From the NCBI GenBank assembly GCA_964580565.1, contig CAZOLN010000006.1, positions 1 to 38,421 on the forward strand: a stretch of 38,421 nt of DNA, read 5' to 3'. Source of the DNA: DUEL01 sp964580565. GTDB lineage: Bacteria; Chloroflexota; Anaerolineae; B4-G1; DUEL01. Both the position numbers and the translations under genes were made by a program. Under the pieces are notes generated by a model that was given only the letters and a program-made list of their open reading frames with translations, was not told the DNA's origin and ran no database searches. Numbering within the stretch: position 1 is the stretch's first letter; each line of letters starts with the position of its first letter. Shown in pieces: positions 1-7,324 of this stretch.

Positions 1-2
1 TG

Positions 3-269
3 AGTCCCCACACGCTCGACGACTATGGACACACCCTGCGGCTGTTCGTGGAGTTCGTCGGCGAGGACGCCGAACTGGGTGAGATCGACACCGGCGGACG
101 GGAGCAAGTGGGTGGGCGCAGCGACGACCTGCACGCCGACATCCACCTACAAACGCGACCCCACCCACAACACCCTCTCCGTCGCCATCTGCCACCTGAC
201 CGACTTCGGGATGATGGGGGAGGGGGGTACAGAGTTTATCTGCCGCTGGTGCTCCGCGACCGAAGGTAG
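3..269 (+). pseudogene. Decayed 3' end of a secreted/surface protein gene
   Basis: This is a coding remnant cut by the left edge. Frame 3 reads a plausible segment (TLRLFVEFVGEDAELGEID, positions 15-92). From about 95 the sense moves to frame 1 (DGSKWVGAATTC, then LSVAICHLTDFGMMGE to about 225). After a G-rich run at 214-227 it returns to frame 3 for RVYLPLVLRDRR and a stop at 267-269. A tail with a tryptophan-rich strand, CHLTxF and a final YLPLVLR is, from general knowledge, common at the C-terminus of Chloroflexota secreted proteins. Two compensating frame changes suggest a pseudogene or sequence errors at a contig edge. An integrase N-terminal domain for the first 30 residues was considered but fits the downstream sequence less well. 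Confidence 0.5.
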
Positions 270-330
270 CATCTCAGCGAGCCAGGGGGCGCAGGGTTCA
301 CCATAAGGGCAGATTAAGAAGGGTTCGGGC

Positions 331-424
331 GCCCTCACCCCCCTCCCCGGCCCTCCCCCCTCTCCCACGGGTGGGAGAGGGGGGAGGGTGGCCCGCCGAT
401 GGCGGGCCGGGTGGGGGTGAGGGC
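331..424. repeat. G/C-rich nested palindromic element
   Basis: The outer arms GCCCTCACCCCC (331-342) and GGGGGTGAGGGC (413-424) are inverted repeats. They enclose two smaller hairpins: CCCTCTCCCAC/GTGGGAGAGGG around 358-382, and GGCCCGCC/GGCGGGCC at 390-408. No coding sense is visible. It resembles small non-autonomous palindromic elements found in intergenic DNA of GC-rich bacteria; mobility is not shown here. Confidence 0.6.
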
Positions 425-492
425 CAGCAGGCACTTCCGCCCCCAATCTGAAGCACACCCCTCTGCGCCTCTCTGCAGCGAGGAATGCAAGG

Positions 493-524
493 AAGCGGGC
501 CGACGCACGTGCGTCGGCCCGCTT
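493..524. terminator. 32-bp perfect palindrome, terminator of the minus-strand operon
   Basis: Positions 493-508 are perfectly complementary to 509-524 (arm AAGCGGGCCGACGCAC). It lies about 30 bases past the stop of the minus-strand TPR gene, the last gene of the ArsA-type operon. There is no strong T-run, so termination by hairpin is inferred from placement and stem strength. Confidence 0.6.
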
Positions 525-552
525 CGGTGGTGCGGTGCCCGATCTCCCGGCC

Positions 553-1146
553 TCACTTCTTCTGGCCGGATCGCTTTTTCAGCAGCGCCTGGGCGTGTCG
601 GGCATACACGGAGCCGGGTAAAGCCTCGATGGCCGCTTTCAGATGTCGGGTGGACCGCGGGGTATCCCCCTGGCTCCGGTAGGCCACCCCCAGGTTATAG
701 TGAGTGGCCGCGGCCTGCTTGGGGGAAAGACGAGGGGACGCCAACACCTCTTCCAGGGAGGCGATGGCCTCCTCGACCCGCCCTTCCAGGAGCAGGGCCG
801 CCCCCCGGTTCATCGCGATGACCCTCCGCCCCGGCGCATCCGGCCCCAGCCGCGACGCCAACCCGTACGCCCATTCCGACGCTCGAAACCGGCCCGAACG
901 GGCAAACAGATTGGCCAGATCGACCAACAGCCGCGAGCGCATCGTGAACAAGTAGAGGAGCAGGGCGAAGAGGATCGGGTCGATCCGGAGTAGGCCGAGG
1001 AAGGAGAGACCGGCCCCCACGAACGTGAGAACCACCGCCTCGATCACGAACTGGAAGGAGAAATCCTCCCGCCGGATGAGCGCCAACAGGCGGAAGATCA
1101 AAGCGTACGCCAGGCCGACCAGCAGCAGCAGCAACTCGTGCGTCAT
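553..1146 (-). CDS. TPR-containing membrane protein
   Basis: This 197-residue protein has two or three hydrophobic segments in its first 70 residues (LLLLLVGLAYALIFRLLAL, then AVVLTFVGAGLSFLGLL and ILFALLLYLF). A C-terminal half of about 110 residues carries TPR-type helices (NRGAALLLEGRVEEAIASLE; THYNLGVAYRSQGDTPRSTRHL). The ATG at 1146 was chosen because GGTGGAGAG precedes it; the in-frame start nine codons upstream has no such site. It is the last gene of a minus-strand run that begins with the CxxC protein at 4205, 82 bases after the second ATPase. The TPR half probably faces the cytoplasm as a docking surface for the ATPases; that is inference from context. No specific family is recognised. 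Confidence 0.8.
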   Translation of the reverse strand: MTHELLLLLVGLAYALIFRLLALIRREDFSFQFVIEAVVLTFVGAGLSFLGLLRIDPILFALLLYLFTMRSRLLVDLANLFARSGRFRASEWAYGLASRLGPDAPGRRVIAMNRGAALLLEGRVEEAIASLEEVLASPRLSPKQAAATHYNLGVAYRSQGDTPRSTRHLKAAIEALPGSVYARHAQALLKKRSGQKK

Positions 1147-1228
1147 CTCTCCACCGTCGAAAACGCCCGGCACCCCGTGAGCGAGCCCCGAGGGGCCGGG
1201 CGATCTGCCCTCCGAGCCCGGGAGGCGG

Positions 1229-2203
1229 TCAAGCGAACAGCCGCTCCGCCGTTCGCTCCAACATCTCCACGCCCTGCACCTCGGTCTCGAAGAGGGGAAC
1301 CAGCGCCCGCACGTTGGGGAAGAGGTTCCAGATCTGCTCCATATACTCCTTCTGCATCTCCATCCGGTTGCGAACGAACTCGGGCGGGTTCTCCCCCACC
1401 ACCTCCGGCTCCAGCACCATGTTCACCACCACCCCGCCGACGGGGATGCCGAACTCGTTGAACCAGTTGATGAAGCGGCGGATCACCGCGATGGGGAGCG
1501 CTTCCGGCAGGGCGACGAAGAAGAAGGCCGTCTTCTCCGCATCGGTCAGCAACTCCTTGGCATGCTGCATCCGATCCCGGAACCGGAGGAGATACTCCAG
1601 CAGGGGGTCCTTCTCCTCCTTCTTCCTGCTGTAGGAGAGAAGCTCCCGCAGGCTCATCGCCTCCTTTCGGCTCTGGACCATCTTGTTGACCCACATCGAG
1701 TAGACGCTGGACATGCCGAGCAGTCGGCGCGCGTTGGCGGTGGGAGCGGTGTCGAAGACGTAGACCTCGTAAGCGTCCTCGAACATCAGGTCGATCATGT
1801 TCTCGAACATCGCCGACTCCTCGAAGGCGGGGTTCATCGTGGCCGATTCCACGAACTCATCCGCCTTCGTCTTGATGTCGGCGTACTTCAGGAACCACTC
1901 GATCTTCTCTCGGATCTCCTGCTTCGACCGTTCGATGGTGTCCCTGGTGTCGATCTCGTAGGCCCAGAGGTTCGGGACCCCCTCCACCGGGGTTGGCTTG
2001 CCGAAGACGTCCTGCCCCAGCAGGCCGGTGAGGGAGTGGACCGGGTTGGTGGAGGCCAGGAGGGTCCGCCTCCCCTGCCGGGCGAACCAGAGGGCGGCCG
2101 CCCCGGCCATCACGGTCTTGCCCACTCCTCCCTTCCCGCCGAAGAAGGCGTACTTCAGGCCCGGGTGCTCTGCCACGAACCGGCGCATCGATTTCTCGAT
2201 CAT
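1229..2203 (-). CDS. ArsA/Get3-family half ATPase, switch I Asp replaced by Asn
   Basis: This is a 324-residue P-loop ATPase of the ArsA/Get3 (SIMIBI) class. It has the deviant Walker A motif GGKGGVGKT at residues 22-30, including the signature lysine K24. The switch I motif, usually STDPAHS, reads STNPVHS at 51-57, so the Asp equivalent to the catalytic Asp of Get3 is Asn53. Switch II, usually DTAPTGHT, reads DTAPTANA. Length matches one half of a classical two-domain ArsA. The start codon overlaps the stop of the paralogous ATPase by ATGA, implying coupled translation and probably a heterodimer. No Get3-type CxxC zinc motif was seen. It could be an inactive regulatory partner. Arsenite export is not supported: no arsB, arsR or arsD lies nearby. 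Confidence 0.88.
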   Translation of the reverse strand: MIEKSMRRFVAEHPGLKYAFFGGKGGVGKTVMAGAAALWFARQGRRTLLASTNPVHSLTGLLGQDVFGKPTPVEGVPNLWAYEIDTRDTIERSKQEIREKIEWFLKYADIKTKADEFVESATMNPAFEESAMFENMIDLMFEDAYEVYVFDTAPTANARRLLGMSSVYSMWVNKMVQSRKEAMSLRELLSYSRKKEEKDPLLEYLLRFRDRMQHAKELLTDAEKTAFFFVALPEALPIAVIRRFINWFNEFGIPVGGVVVNMVLEPEVVGENPPEFVRNRMEMQKEYMEQIWNLFPNVRALVPLFETEVQGVEMLERTAERLFA

Positions 2204-3180
2204 GCCGCACCTCCAAACATCGCCTCCGCCATCCGTTCGATCATCTCCAGCCCGGTCACGTCCCGCTCGAACTCGGGGATGTAGGCCAGGACTTGGTCGC
2301 CGAAGAGCCGCTTGATCTCGGCCAGGTACTTCCTCTGCATCTCGATGCGGTGGCGAAGGTACTCCGGGATGTCCTGCTGCTCCAGTTCGGGCGGCAGCAC
2401 CCGATTGACGATGTAGCCGGAGATGGGGACCTGGTACTTGGCAAACAGATCGGCTGCCTTGAGGGTGTCCACCAGGACCATCTCCTCGGGGACCAGGACG
2501 AAGAAGAAGGCGGTCTTCTCTTTATCCGTCAGGATGCTGGAGGAGGTGCTGATCCGGTAGCGGATGTCCTGCAACTCGGCCAGGATCTTGTCCTCCTCCA
2601 ACTCCTCCTCCCGCTGCAGGAGGGCGGCCACCTGAGCGTACTCCTGCATCTCCTCCCGCAGTTTGGTGATCTTCTCGATCCACTGGTCGTAGACGCTGGC
2701 CATGCTCAGGTAATAGAGCGCGTGGCCCAGGGGGACCAGGTCGTAGATGTAGTAGTCGTACTCGCCGCTGAGGACGATGTCCACCACCTGGTCGAAGATC
2801 GCGCTCTCCTCCATCGCCGGCTCGGCGGCGGCGGCCTGGATGTAATCTTCGATCTCATCGGGGACCTTCTCCAGGCCGTACATGTCCAGGATCTTCTGGC
2901 GGATCTCCTCCTGATACTCCCGGATCCGCCGGTCGGCATCCACCTCCTGGGCGGAGAGGTTCGGTATGATCTCCACCGGCCCCTTGCCGAAGATGTCCCG
3001 CTGAAAGATGTCGGAGAGGGACGCCTGAGGATCCACGGAGAAGACCAGCACCTTGTATCCCTGCTGGGCAAGCCAGTAGCCGGTAGCCGCCGAGAAAGTG
3101 GTCTTGCCTAACCCACCCTTGCCGCCGAACATGATGTACCGTCGGTCGGGGTTCTCCTGGAAAATCCGTGCTAAGGACAA
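2200..3180 (-). CDS. ArsA/Get3-family half ATPase, switch I Asp retained
   Basis: This 326-residue paralogue of the next gene has Walker A GGKGGLGKT at 19-27. Switch I is SVDPQAS, with Asp50 kept at the catalytic position. Switch II is altered to DLVPLGHA. So this copy keeps the Asp and the GH of switch II, while its partner keeps DTAPT and loses the others. Translation starts at TTG (3178-3180), supported by AAAGGAGG five bases upstream. The family couples ATP hydrolysis to delivery of metalloids, tail-anchored membrane proteins or other clients. Here the neighbours are two small hydrophobic proteins and a CxxC protein, so a membrane-protein or redox client is more likely than arsenite. That role is inference. 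Confidence 0.88.
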   Translation of the reverse strand: MSLARIFQENPDRRYIMFGGKGGLGKTTFSAATGYWLAQQGYKVLVFSVDPQASLSDIFQRDIFGKGPVEIIPNLSAQEVDADRRIREYQEEIRQKILDMYGLEKVPDEIEDYIQAAAAEPAMEESAIFDQVVDIVLSGEYDYYIYDLVPLGHALYYLSMASVYDQWIEKITKLREEMQEYAQVAALLQREEELEEDKILAELQDIRYRISTSSSILTDKEKTAFFFVLVPEEMVLVDTLKAADLFAKYQVPISGYIVNRVLPPELEQQDIPEYLRHRIEMQRKYLAEIKRLFGDQVLAYIPEFERDVTGLEMIERMAEAMFGGAA

Positions 3181-3206
3181 CTCGGCCTCCTTTCAAGATG
3201 CAGGAT

Positions 3207-3306
3207 NNNNNNNNNNNNNNNNNNNNNNNNNNNNNNNNNNNNNNNNNNNNNNNNNNNNNNNNNNNNNNNNNNNNNNNNNNNNNNNNNNNNNNNNNNNNNN
3301 NNNNNN
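3207..3306. other. Assembly gap (100 N)
   Basis: Exactly 100 N, the usual placeholder for a scaffold gap of unknown size. It removes the 3' end of the small hydrophobic protein gene that starts at 3500. Confidence 0.98.
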
Positions 3307-3500
3307 CGCAGCGAGTAGTAGGGCGGGAGGATGGGGATCCCCAGCAGGTCCCCCATCGTGATCAGGATGAACAGGTGCTCCATACTCCCGCGGGTCTTCA
3401 AGGCAAAGCGGGCCATGTCGTGCCCGGCCATGCCGTACAGAATGCTCTTCACCGTATCGAGCATGCTCTTCAGTTTGCCCTTCGACTCCTTCTCCGCCAC
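3307..3500 (-). CDS. Small hydrophobic protein, paralogue A (3' end in gap)
   Basis: The visible part encodes about 64 residues from a GTG at 3500, preceded by GGAGGTCGGA. It contains LYGM, MEHLFILITMGDLLG and GIPILPPYYSL. These match the neighbouring protein at 3795 (LYGM, DRLFTLIVFGELLG, GIPILPPYYVL), so the two are paralogues. The hydrophobic stretch with IPILPPYY could be a membrane hairpin or tail anchor. The end lies in the gap, or just beyond it: a TGA at 3193-3195 in one frame would place the stop directly before the SD of the ATPase gene. Function is unknown. Its place directly ahead of two ArsA/Get3-type ATPases suggests it is a partner or client. Confidence 0.75.
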
Positions 3501-3513
3501 TCCGACCTCCTAT

Positions 3514-3795
3514 CTAGCCGATCTCCTGGTCAAACAACTCGGTGAAATCCCTCTCCCTCAGCATACTCCGACGCCACGCCTCAAACCGAGGCACAGCGTA
3601 CGGCAGAAGCCGCAGGACGTAGTATGGAGGGAGAATAGGGATCCCCAATAGTTCGCCGAACACGATCAGCGTGAAGAGCCGATCCACCTCCCCCCGCGCT
3701 TTGTCGAACTCCCGCACCCATTCGTAGACGGTCATCCCATACAGGATGTCCCGCAGGGCACGGCCGAACTGCCGAAGGCGAGAGGGGATCCGCAT
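3514..3795 (-). CDS. Small hydrophobic protein, paralogue B
   Basis: This is a 93-residue protein starting at ATG 3795 with GGAGG eight bases upstream. A basic N-terminus (RLRQFGRALRDILYGMTVYE) is followed by a hydrophobic core (LFTLIVFGELLGIPILPPYY) and a charged C-terminal tail (RRSMLRERDFTELFDQ). It shares the LYGM and LLGIPILPPYY motifs with the gap-interrupted protein 13 bases downstream, so it shows how that protein may end. No family is recognised. Its tight linkage (20 bases from the CxxC gene, 13 from its paralogue) puts it in the ATPase operon. It is a probable integral or peripheral membrane subunit; this is inferred. Confidence 0.8.
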   Translation of the reverse strand: MRIPSRLRQFGRALRDILYGMTVYEWVREFDKARGEVDRLFTLIVFGELLGIPILPPYYVLRLLPYAVPRFEAWRRSMLRERDFTELFDQEIG

Positions 3796-3815
3796 CGTCC
3801 TCCACGCTTTTCCCG

Positions 3816-4205
3816 CTACCCCGTCGCCCCGACCTCGTCGAGGGCCCGGTGCAACGCTTCTTTATCCCAACCGACGATCCGGTGACGTCCCTCCACGATA
3901 AAAGTGGGATAACGCCGGACACGGTACCGGATGGACTTCCACAGCCCCTCCGGCGACTGAGGGTCGACCACCCGCACCTGCAGCCGGGGGCCGAAGCGAT
4001 CCGCCAACTCGTCGATCCACGAGAGCAGCCGGTCGAAATCCTCCAGGAACTCGGCCGGGTACTCCTCGATCATCTCCCGACGCACCGCCGCCCCGATCGC
4101 CGCGTCCATCAACTGCTCGCAGCGCATGCAGTGGCGGAAGGCGGTCGGGATATGAGTGATGACTTCAAGACGGATGCCCCGTCCCCGGCCCCGGGCGGTC
4201 GCCAT
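3816..4205 (-). CDS. Thioredoxin-fold protein with CxxC motif
   Basis: This 129-residue protein has a CxxC motif (HCMRC, Cys26 and Cys29) after a short first strand (IRLEVITHIP). A long helical stretch follows, and then a thioredoxin-like end with RYPTFIVEG, Pro100 in the cis-Pro position, and a last strand and helix (RIVGWDKEAL). The region between CxxC and the cis-Pro is helical and acidic, unlike plain thioredoxin. It lacks a signal peptide, so it is probably cytoplasmic. It is the first gene of the run that continues with two small hydrophobic proteins and two ArsA-like ATPases. Thiol exchange or metal(loid) binding is a reasonable guess for its role, but neither is shown. Confidence 0.75.
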   Translation of the reverse strand: MATARGRGRGIRLEVITHIPTAFRHCMRCEQLMDAAIGAAVRREMIEEYPAEFLEDFDRLLSWIDELADRFGPRLQVRVVDPQSPEGLWKSIRYRVRRYPTFIVEGRHRIVGWDKEALHRALDEVGATG

Positions 4206-4219
4206 CGGGCTCCCTCAAA

Positions 4220-4254
4220 GGGCGCAGGACAGGCCTTCGGCCCGCCCTGCGCCC
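4220..4254 (-). terminator. Hairpin downstream of cstA
   Basis: The stem GGGCGCAGG (4220-4228) pairs with CCTGCGCCC (4246-4254), with an inner GGCC-TTC-GGCC helix. On the minus strand it follows the cstA stop within a few bases and precedes the CxxC protein gene. A short T tract (CCCTTT) follows on that strand. It may terminate cstA or attenuate read-through into the ATPase operon. Confidence 0.5.
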
Positions 4255-4260
4255 CAAACA

Positions 4261-6000
4261 TTACTTCCCTGCCGGTGCGCCGGCCTCCTCCTTGCGCGTG
4301 GCGCGGATGATGGCCCGGATCCCGTCGTAGGCGAGGATGAGGGCACAGACGATCAGCACCACGGCCAGCACGCCGGCGATGATGTTGCCGACGGCCCCAG
4401 CGGCCCCTGCGGAGAAGTCAACAGCAGCGAAGGATTTGTAGCCGGTGATCCCCAGGGCCGCGATGGTGGTCACAAACATGAAGATGAAGGGGATAAACGA
4501 CCACCAGTAGTTCTTGCCCTTGGAGACCAGCCACAGGGTGATGATGAGCAGGGCCAGGGAGGCCATCAGCTGGTTCGACCCGCCGAAGAGGACCCATATC
4601 CGCTGCCAGAAGCCGGTCCAGATGAGGATACCGGAGAGGATCAGGGCCACCAGCGAGCCGACATGCACGTTCCGCATCACGGGGACCCGGTCGCCCAGGA
4701 ACTCGGCGCTGGCCACGCGCATGAAGCGGACCACCAGGTACATGATGGTGAGCGCCATCAGGGTGAGGAAGACCGAGCCGTAGGGGAGGCCGAAGGACGT
4801 GGGTACACCGATGTACGTGAGCATCTGGCTCAGGCCAACGGCGAAGACCCCCGCGTTCTTCCCAGCGCTGACCAGCTCCACGTACTTGGCCCAACCCATC
4901 CCCTCCGCCGCGCCGACGCCGACCACCGCGGTCAGCAGGGCCAGCGTGGCGAGGAACATCTCCAGGAACATGGCCCCGCCGCCGACGAATAGGGCGTCAC
5001 CCTCCTTCTCCAGCTGGCGCGCCGTGCCCGAGGAGGAGACCAGGCTGTGCCACCCGGAGATGGCGCCGCAGGCGATGGTGACGAAGAGGACCGGCCACAG
5101 CGGCCCCAGGCCAGGCAGTTCGCCGACTTGACCGTTGAAGTTGGAGAAAGCCGGGAAGTCCGCCGGGAAGGACGGGTGCCAGATCAAGAGGCCGATGGTC
5201 CCGCCGGCGATCCCCAGGAAGACGATCCAGAAGGCGACGTAGTTGATCGGCTGCGCCCAGCGCCAAATCGGGAGAACCGCGCCGAAGTAGCAGATGACCA
5301 GGGTCACCACGCTCCAGAAGATCTTGGCGCCGGGATCCCCCAAAGCGGTGTTGATGCCGGCGAAGAGGTTCTGCACTCCGGACAGCGTGCCCAGCCAGAT
5401 GCCGATGAAGGCGCCGACGACGGTGACGACGGTGGTCAGGATGATATCCTGCTTCCATTTATAGGTCATCTGGCCGGCCAGGATCCCCAATAGGATCACC
5501 AGGAGCACCCCCAGGGGAACCGCTGGATTGGTCATCAGGTCGTAGCCGACGATCTTCCCGAAGGCCCCCATGATGAGCCACAGGTAGCAGTAGATGAAGA
5601 TCAGAAGAATGCCGCGAGCCCGGGGCGAGATGAGCCGATAGCTGAGGGCCCCGAAGGTCTGACCCTCCTCCCGTACACCGACGATGATGCTGGCATAATC
5701 CTGCACCCAACCGATGAAGAAAGTGCCCAGGAAGATCCACAGCAGCGCCGGCAGCCAGCCATACCGCACGGCAACGATCGGCCCGACGATCGGCCCCAGC
5801 GCGGCAATGGACTTGAACTGATAGCCGAAGAGGACGTTCCGGTTGGCAGGGGTGAAATCCACGCCGTCCATGTACATCTTCGCCGGCGTAGTCTTGGAGT
5901 TGTCCGGCTGGATGATCCTGCGATCGATGCGCTTGGCATAAACGCCGTAGCCAATGCCGATCGCTGCCGCGGCCAGAACCAGGGTCAAGATCGCATTCAT
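4261..6000 (-). CDS. cstA: Carbon starvation protein A (CstA), inner-membrane transporter
   Basis: This 579-residue polytopic protein takes up peptides or pyruvate in characterised relatives. Family hallmarks are the N-terminal YMDGVDFTPANRNVLFGYQF followed by KSIAALGPIVGPIVA (residues about 43-80), then many hydrophobic segments and a short charged C-terminus. At 579 residues it is shorter than the roughly 700-residue E. coli protein and nearer the compact form of the family. ATG 6000 is preceded by AAGGAGGG. A strong promoter lies about 205 bases upstream (see 6212-6239), leaving a long leader with no recognised riboswitch. The gene is divergent from argF. Substrate cannot be decided from sequence. 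Confidence 0.93.
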   Translation of the reverse strand: MNAILTLVLAAAAIGIGYGVYAKRIDRRIIQPDNSKTTPAKMYMDGVDFTPANRNVLFGYQFKSIAALGPIVGPIVAVRYGWLPALLWIFLGTFFIGWVQDYASIIVGVREEGQTFGALSYRLISPRARGILLIFIYCYLWLIMGAFGKIVGYDLMTNPAVPLGVLLVILLGILAGQMTYKWKQDIILTTVVTVVGAFIGIWLGTLSGVQNLFAGINTALGDPGAKIFWSVVTLVICYFGAVLPIWRWAQPINYVAFWIVFLGIAGGTIGLLIWHPSFPADFPAFSNFNGQVGELPGLGPLWPVLFVTIACGAISGWHSLVSSSGTARQLEKEGDALFVGGGAMFLEMFLATLALLTAVVGVGAAEGMGWAKYVELVSAGKNAGVFAVGLSQMLTYIGVPTSFGLPYGSVFLTLMALTIMYLVVRFMRVASAEFLGDRVPVMRNVHVGSLVALILSGILIWTGFWQRIWVLFGGSNQLMASLALLIITLWLVSKGKNYWWSFIPFIFMFVTTIAALGITGYKSFAAVDFSAGAAGAVGNIIAGVLAVVLIVCALILAYDGIRAIIRATRKEEAGAPAGK

Positions 6001-6211
6001 CGCTTTCCCTCCTTACAAGCCGATGGAAGACGACCGACAATTCCCACTCAACGGCTTCCTATCGACACCACCACCCTCGCACCACCTCCTTTCCCTCTCT
6101 TCTGGCCCTTCCCCTATACCTCTGGTACCGTCCTTCTGGAGGGAGCCCGACGGCAAGCAAGCCGATCGTCAGTTTTCAAAGAACCAGCGACCCTATGTCC
6201 GGCCGTTTACC

Positions 6212-6239
6212 ATTGTATTCCACCTAGTGGAAATGTCAA
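6212..6239 (-). promoter_or_regulatory. cstA promoter with operator palindrome in the spacer
   Basis: On the minus strand, TTGACA (6234-6239) and TACAAT (6212-6217) are separated by 16 bases. The palindrome TTCCAC-N3-GTGGAA (6218-6232) fills the spacer almost exactly. This is the layout expected of a repressor that excludes RNA polymerase. The regulator is unknown. The argF promoter begins about 20 bases away in the opposite direction, so one protein could affect both genes. Confidence 0.65.
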
Positions 6240-6257
6240 ATCACACCCGCTTTATCT

Positions 6258-6286
6258 TTGCCTCCCCGCCCCCCTTGTGGTATACT
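6258..6286 (+). promoter_or_regulatory. argF promoter, extended -10
   Basis: TTGCCT (6258-6263), a 17-base spacer and TATACT (6281-6286) preceded by TG at 6278-6279 form an extended -10 promoter. The predicted start near 6293 leaves a leader of about 30 bases with an AGGAGG site before ATG 6322. No ARG-box-like sequence was recognised. Confidence 0.6.
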
Positions 6287-6321
6287 GACACCAGCGAGAC
6301 AACCACCTCCAGGAGGGATCC

Positions 6322-7242
6322 ATGAAACACTTCCTCAGCCTAGCGGACCTTCAGCCCACGGAGATCTGGGACTTGCTGGAGGAGGCGATCCGCCTCAAAG
6401 AGGAGTGGAAACAAGGCGGCAACAAACCCCTGCTGGCCGGCAAAGCCCTCGGGATGCTCTTCCAGAAACCCTCTCTACGCACCCGCGTCTCCTTCGAGAT
6501 GGCGATGCAACACCTGGGCGGCCACGCCCTCTACCTCTCCCCCTTCGAGGTCCAACTGGGCAAGCGGGAGAGCGTGCCGGACGTGGCCCGGGTCCTCTCC
6601 CGGTACGTGGACGTGATCATGGCCCGCGTCTTCGGCCATTCGGACGTGGTCACCCTGGCCGAATACTCCCGCGTGCCGGTGATCAACGGCCTGTCCGACT
6701 ACAACCATCCCTGCCAGGGATTGGCCGACCTGTTGACCATCGTTGAAAAGAAAGGGAAGGATCTTAAGGGGCGTAAACTGGCCTTCATCGGCGACGGCAA
6801 CAACGTCGCCACCTCGCTCCTCTTCGGCGCGACCAAGGTGGGGATGGACTACGCCATCGCCACCCCGCCGGGGTACGAACTCCCCGCCGAGGTCTGGTCG
6901 CTGGGCGAGCGGTTCGCCGCCGAGAGCGGCAGCCGCTTGATGGCCACCCACGACCCCGCCGAAGCGGCGGCCGACGCCGACGTGATCTACACCGATGTCT
7001 GGGCCTCGATGGGGCAGGAGGACGAGGCAGAGGAACGGGCCCGCATCTTCGCCCCCTACCAGGTGAACGGAGACCTGGTCGCCAAGGCCCGCCCCGACGT
7101 GATCGTGATGCACTGCCTGCCAGCCCACCGAGGACAGGAGATCACCGACGAGGTGGCCGACGGGCCCCACTCGGTGCTCTGGGACCAAGCGGAGAACCGA
7201 ATGCACGCCCAGAAGGCCATCCTGGTGAAACTGCTGACGTAG
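6322..7242 (+). CDS. argF: Ornithine carbamoyltransferase
   Basis: This 306-residue enzyme transfers the carbamoyl group from carbamoyl phosphate to ornithine, giving citrulline in arginine synthesis in the cytoplasm. The carbamoyl-phosphate loop KPSLRTR is at residues 49-55, HPCQ at 129-132, and the ornithine-side HCLP at 264-267 followed by AHRGQEITDEV. Length is normal for the family. AGGAGGG lies eight bases before the ATG. No other arginine gene is present, so it stands alone or is cotranscribed with the TPR gene 82 bases downstream. An aspartate carbamoyltransferase is unlikely because of the HCLP motif. Confidence 0.96.
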   Translation: MKHFLSLADLQPTEIWDLLEEAIRLKEEWKQGGNKPLLAGKALGMLFQKPSLRTRVSFEMAMQHLGGHALYLSPFEVQLGKRESVPDVARVLSRYVDVIMARVFGHSDVVTLAEYSRVPVINGLSDYNHPCQGLADLLTIVEKKGKDLKGRKLAFIGDGNNVATSLLFGATKVGMDYAIATPPGYELPAEVWSLGERFAAESGSRLMATHDPAEAAADADVIYTDVWASMGQEDEAEERARIFAPYQVNGDLVAKARPDVIVMHCLPAHRGQEITDEVADGPHSVLWDQAENRMHAQKAILVKLLT

Positions 7243-7324
7243 CAGCCCCACCCACCCCACGACGGGAGCGGCAGGCTACCTTTTACGGGCGTTACCTACC
7301 CGCCCCGCCGATGCCGAGGTTGTC

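Noticed and set aside
3..95. N-terminal domain of a tyrosine recombinase (SPHTLDDYGHTLRLFVEF)
   Set aside because: The first 30 residues resemble an integrase core-binding segment, but the following sequence in the next frame fits the tail of a secreted protein, and no catalytic domain or attachment site is present.
1229..3180. Arsenite efflux system
   Set aside because: The ATPases are ArsA-like but no arsB, arsD, arsR or arsC is nearby, and the small neighbours are unlike any of these.
6001..6205. T-box-like motif in the cstA leader (AGGGTGGTGGTGTCG on the minus strand)
   Set aside because: The T-box core AGGGTGGNACCGCG is not matched after AGGGTGG, no specifier loop or terminator was found, and cstA is not a typical T-box target.
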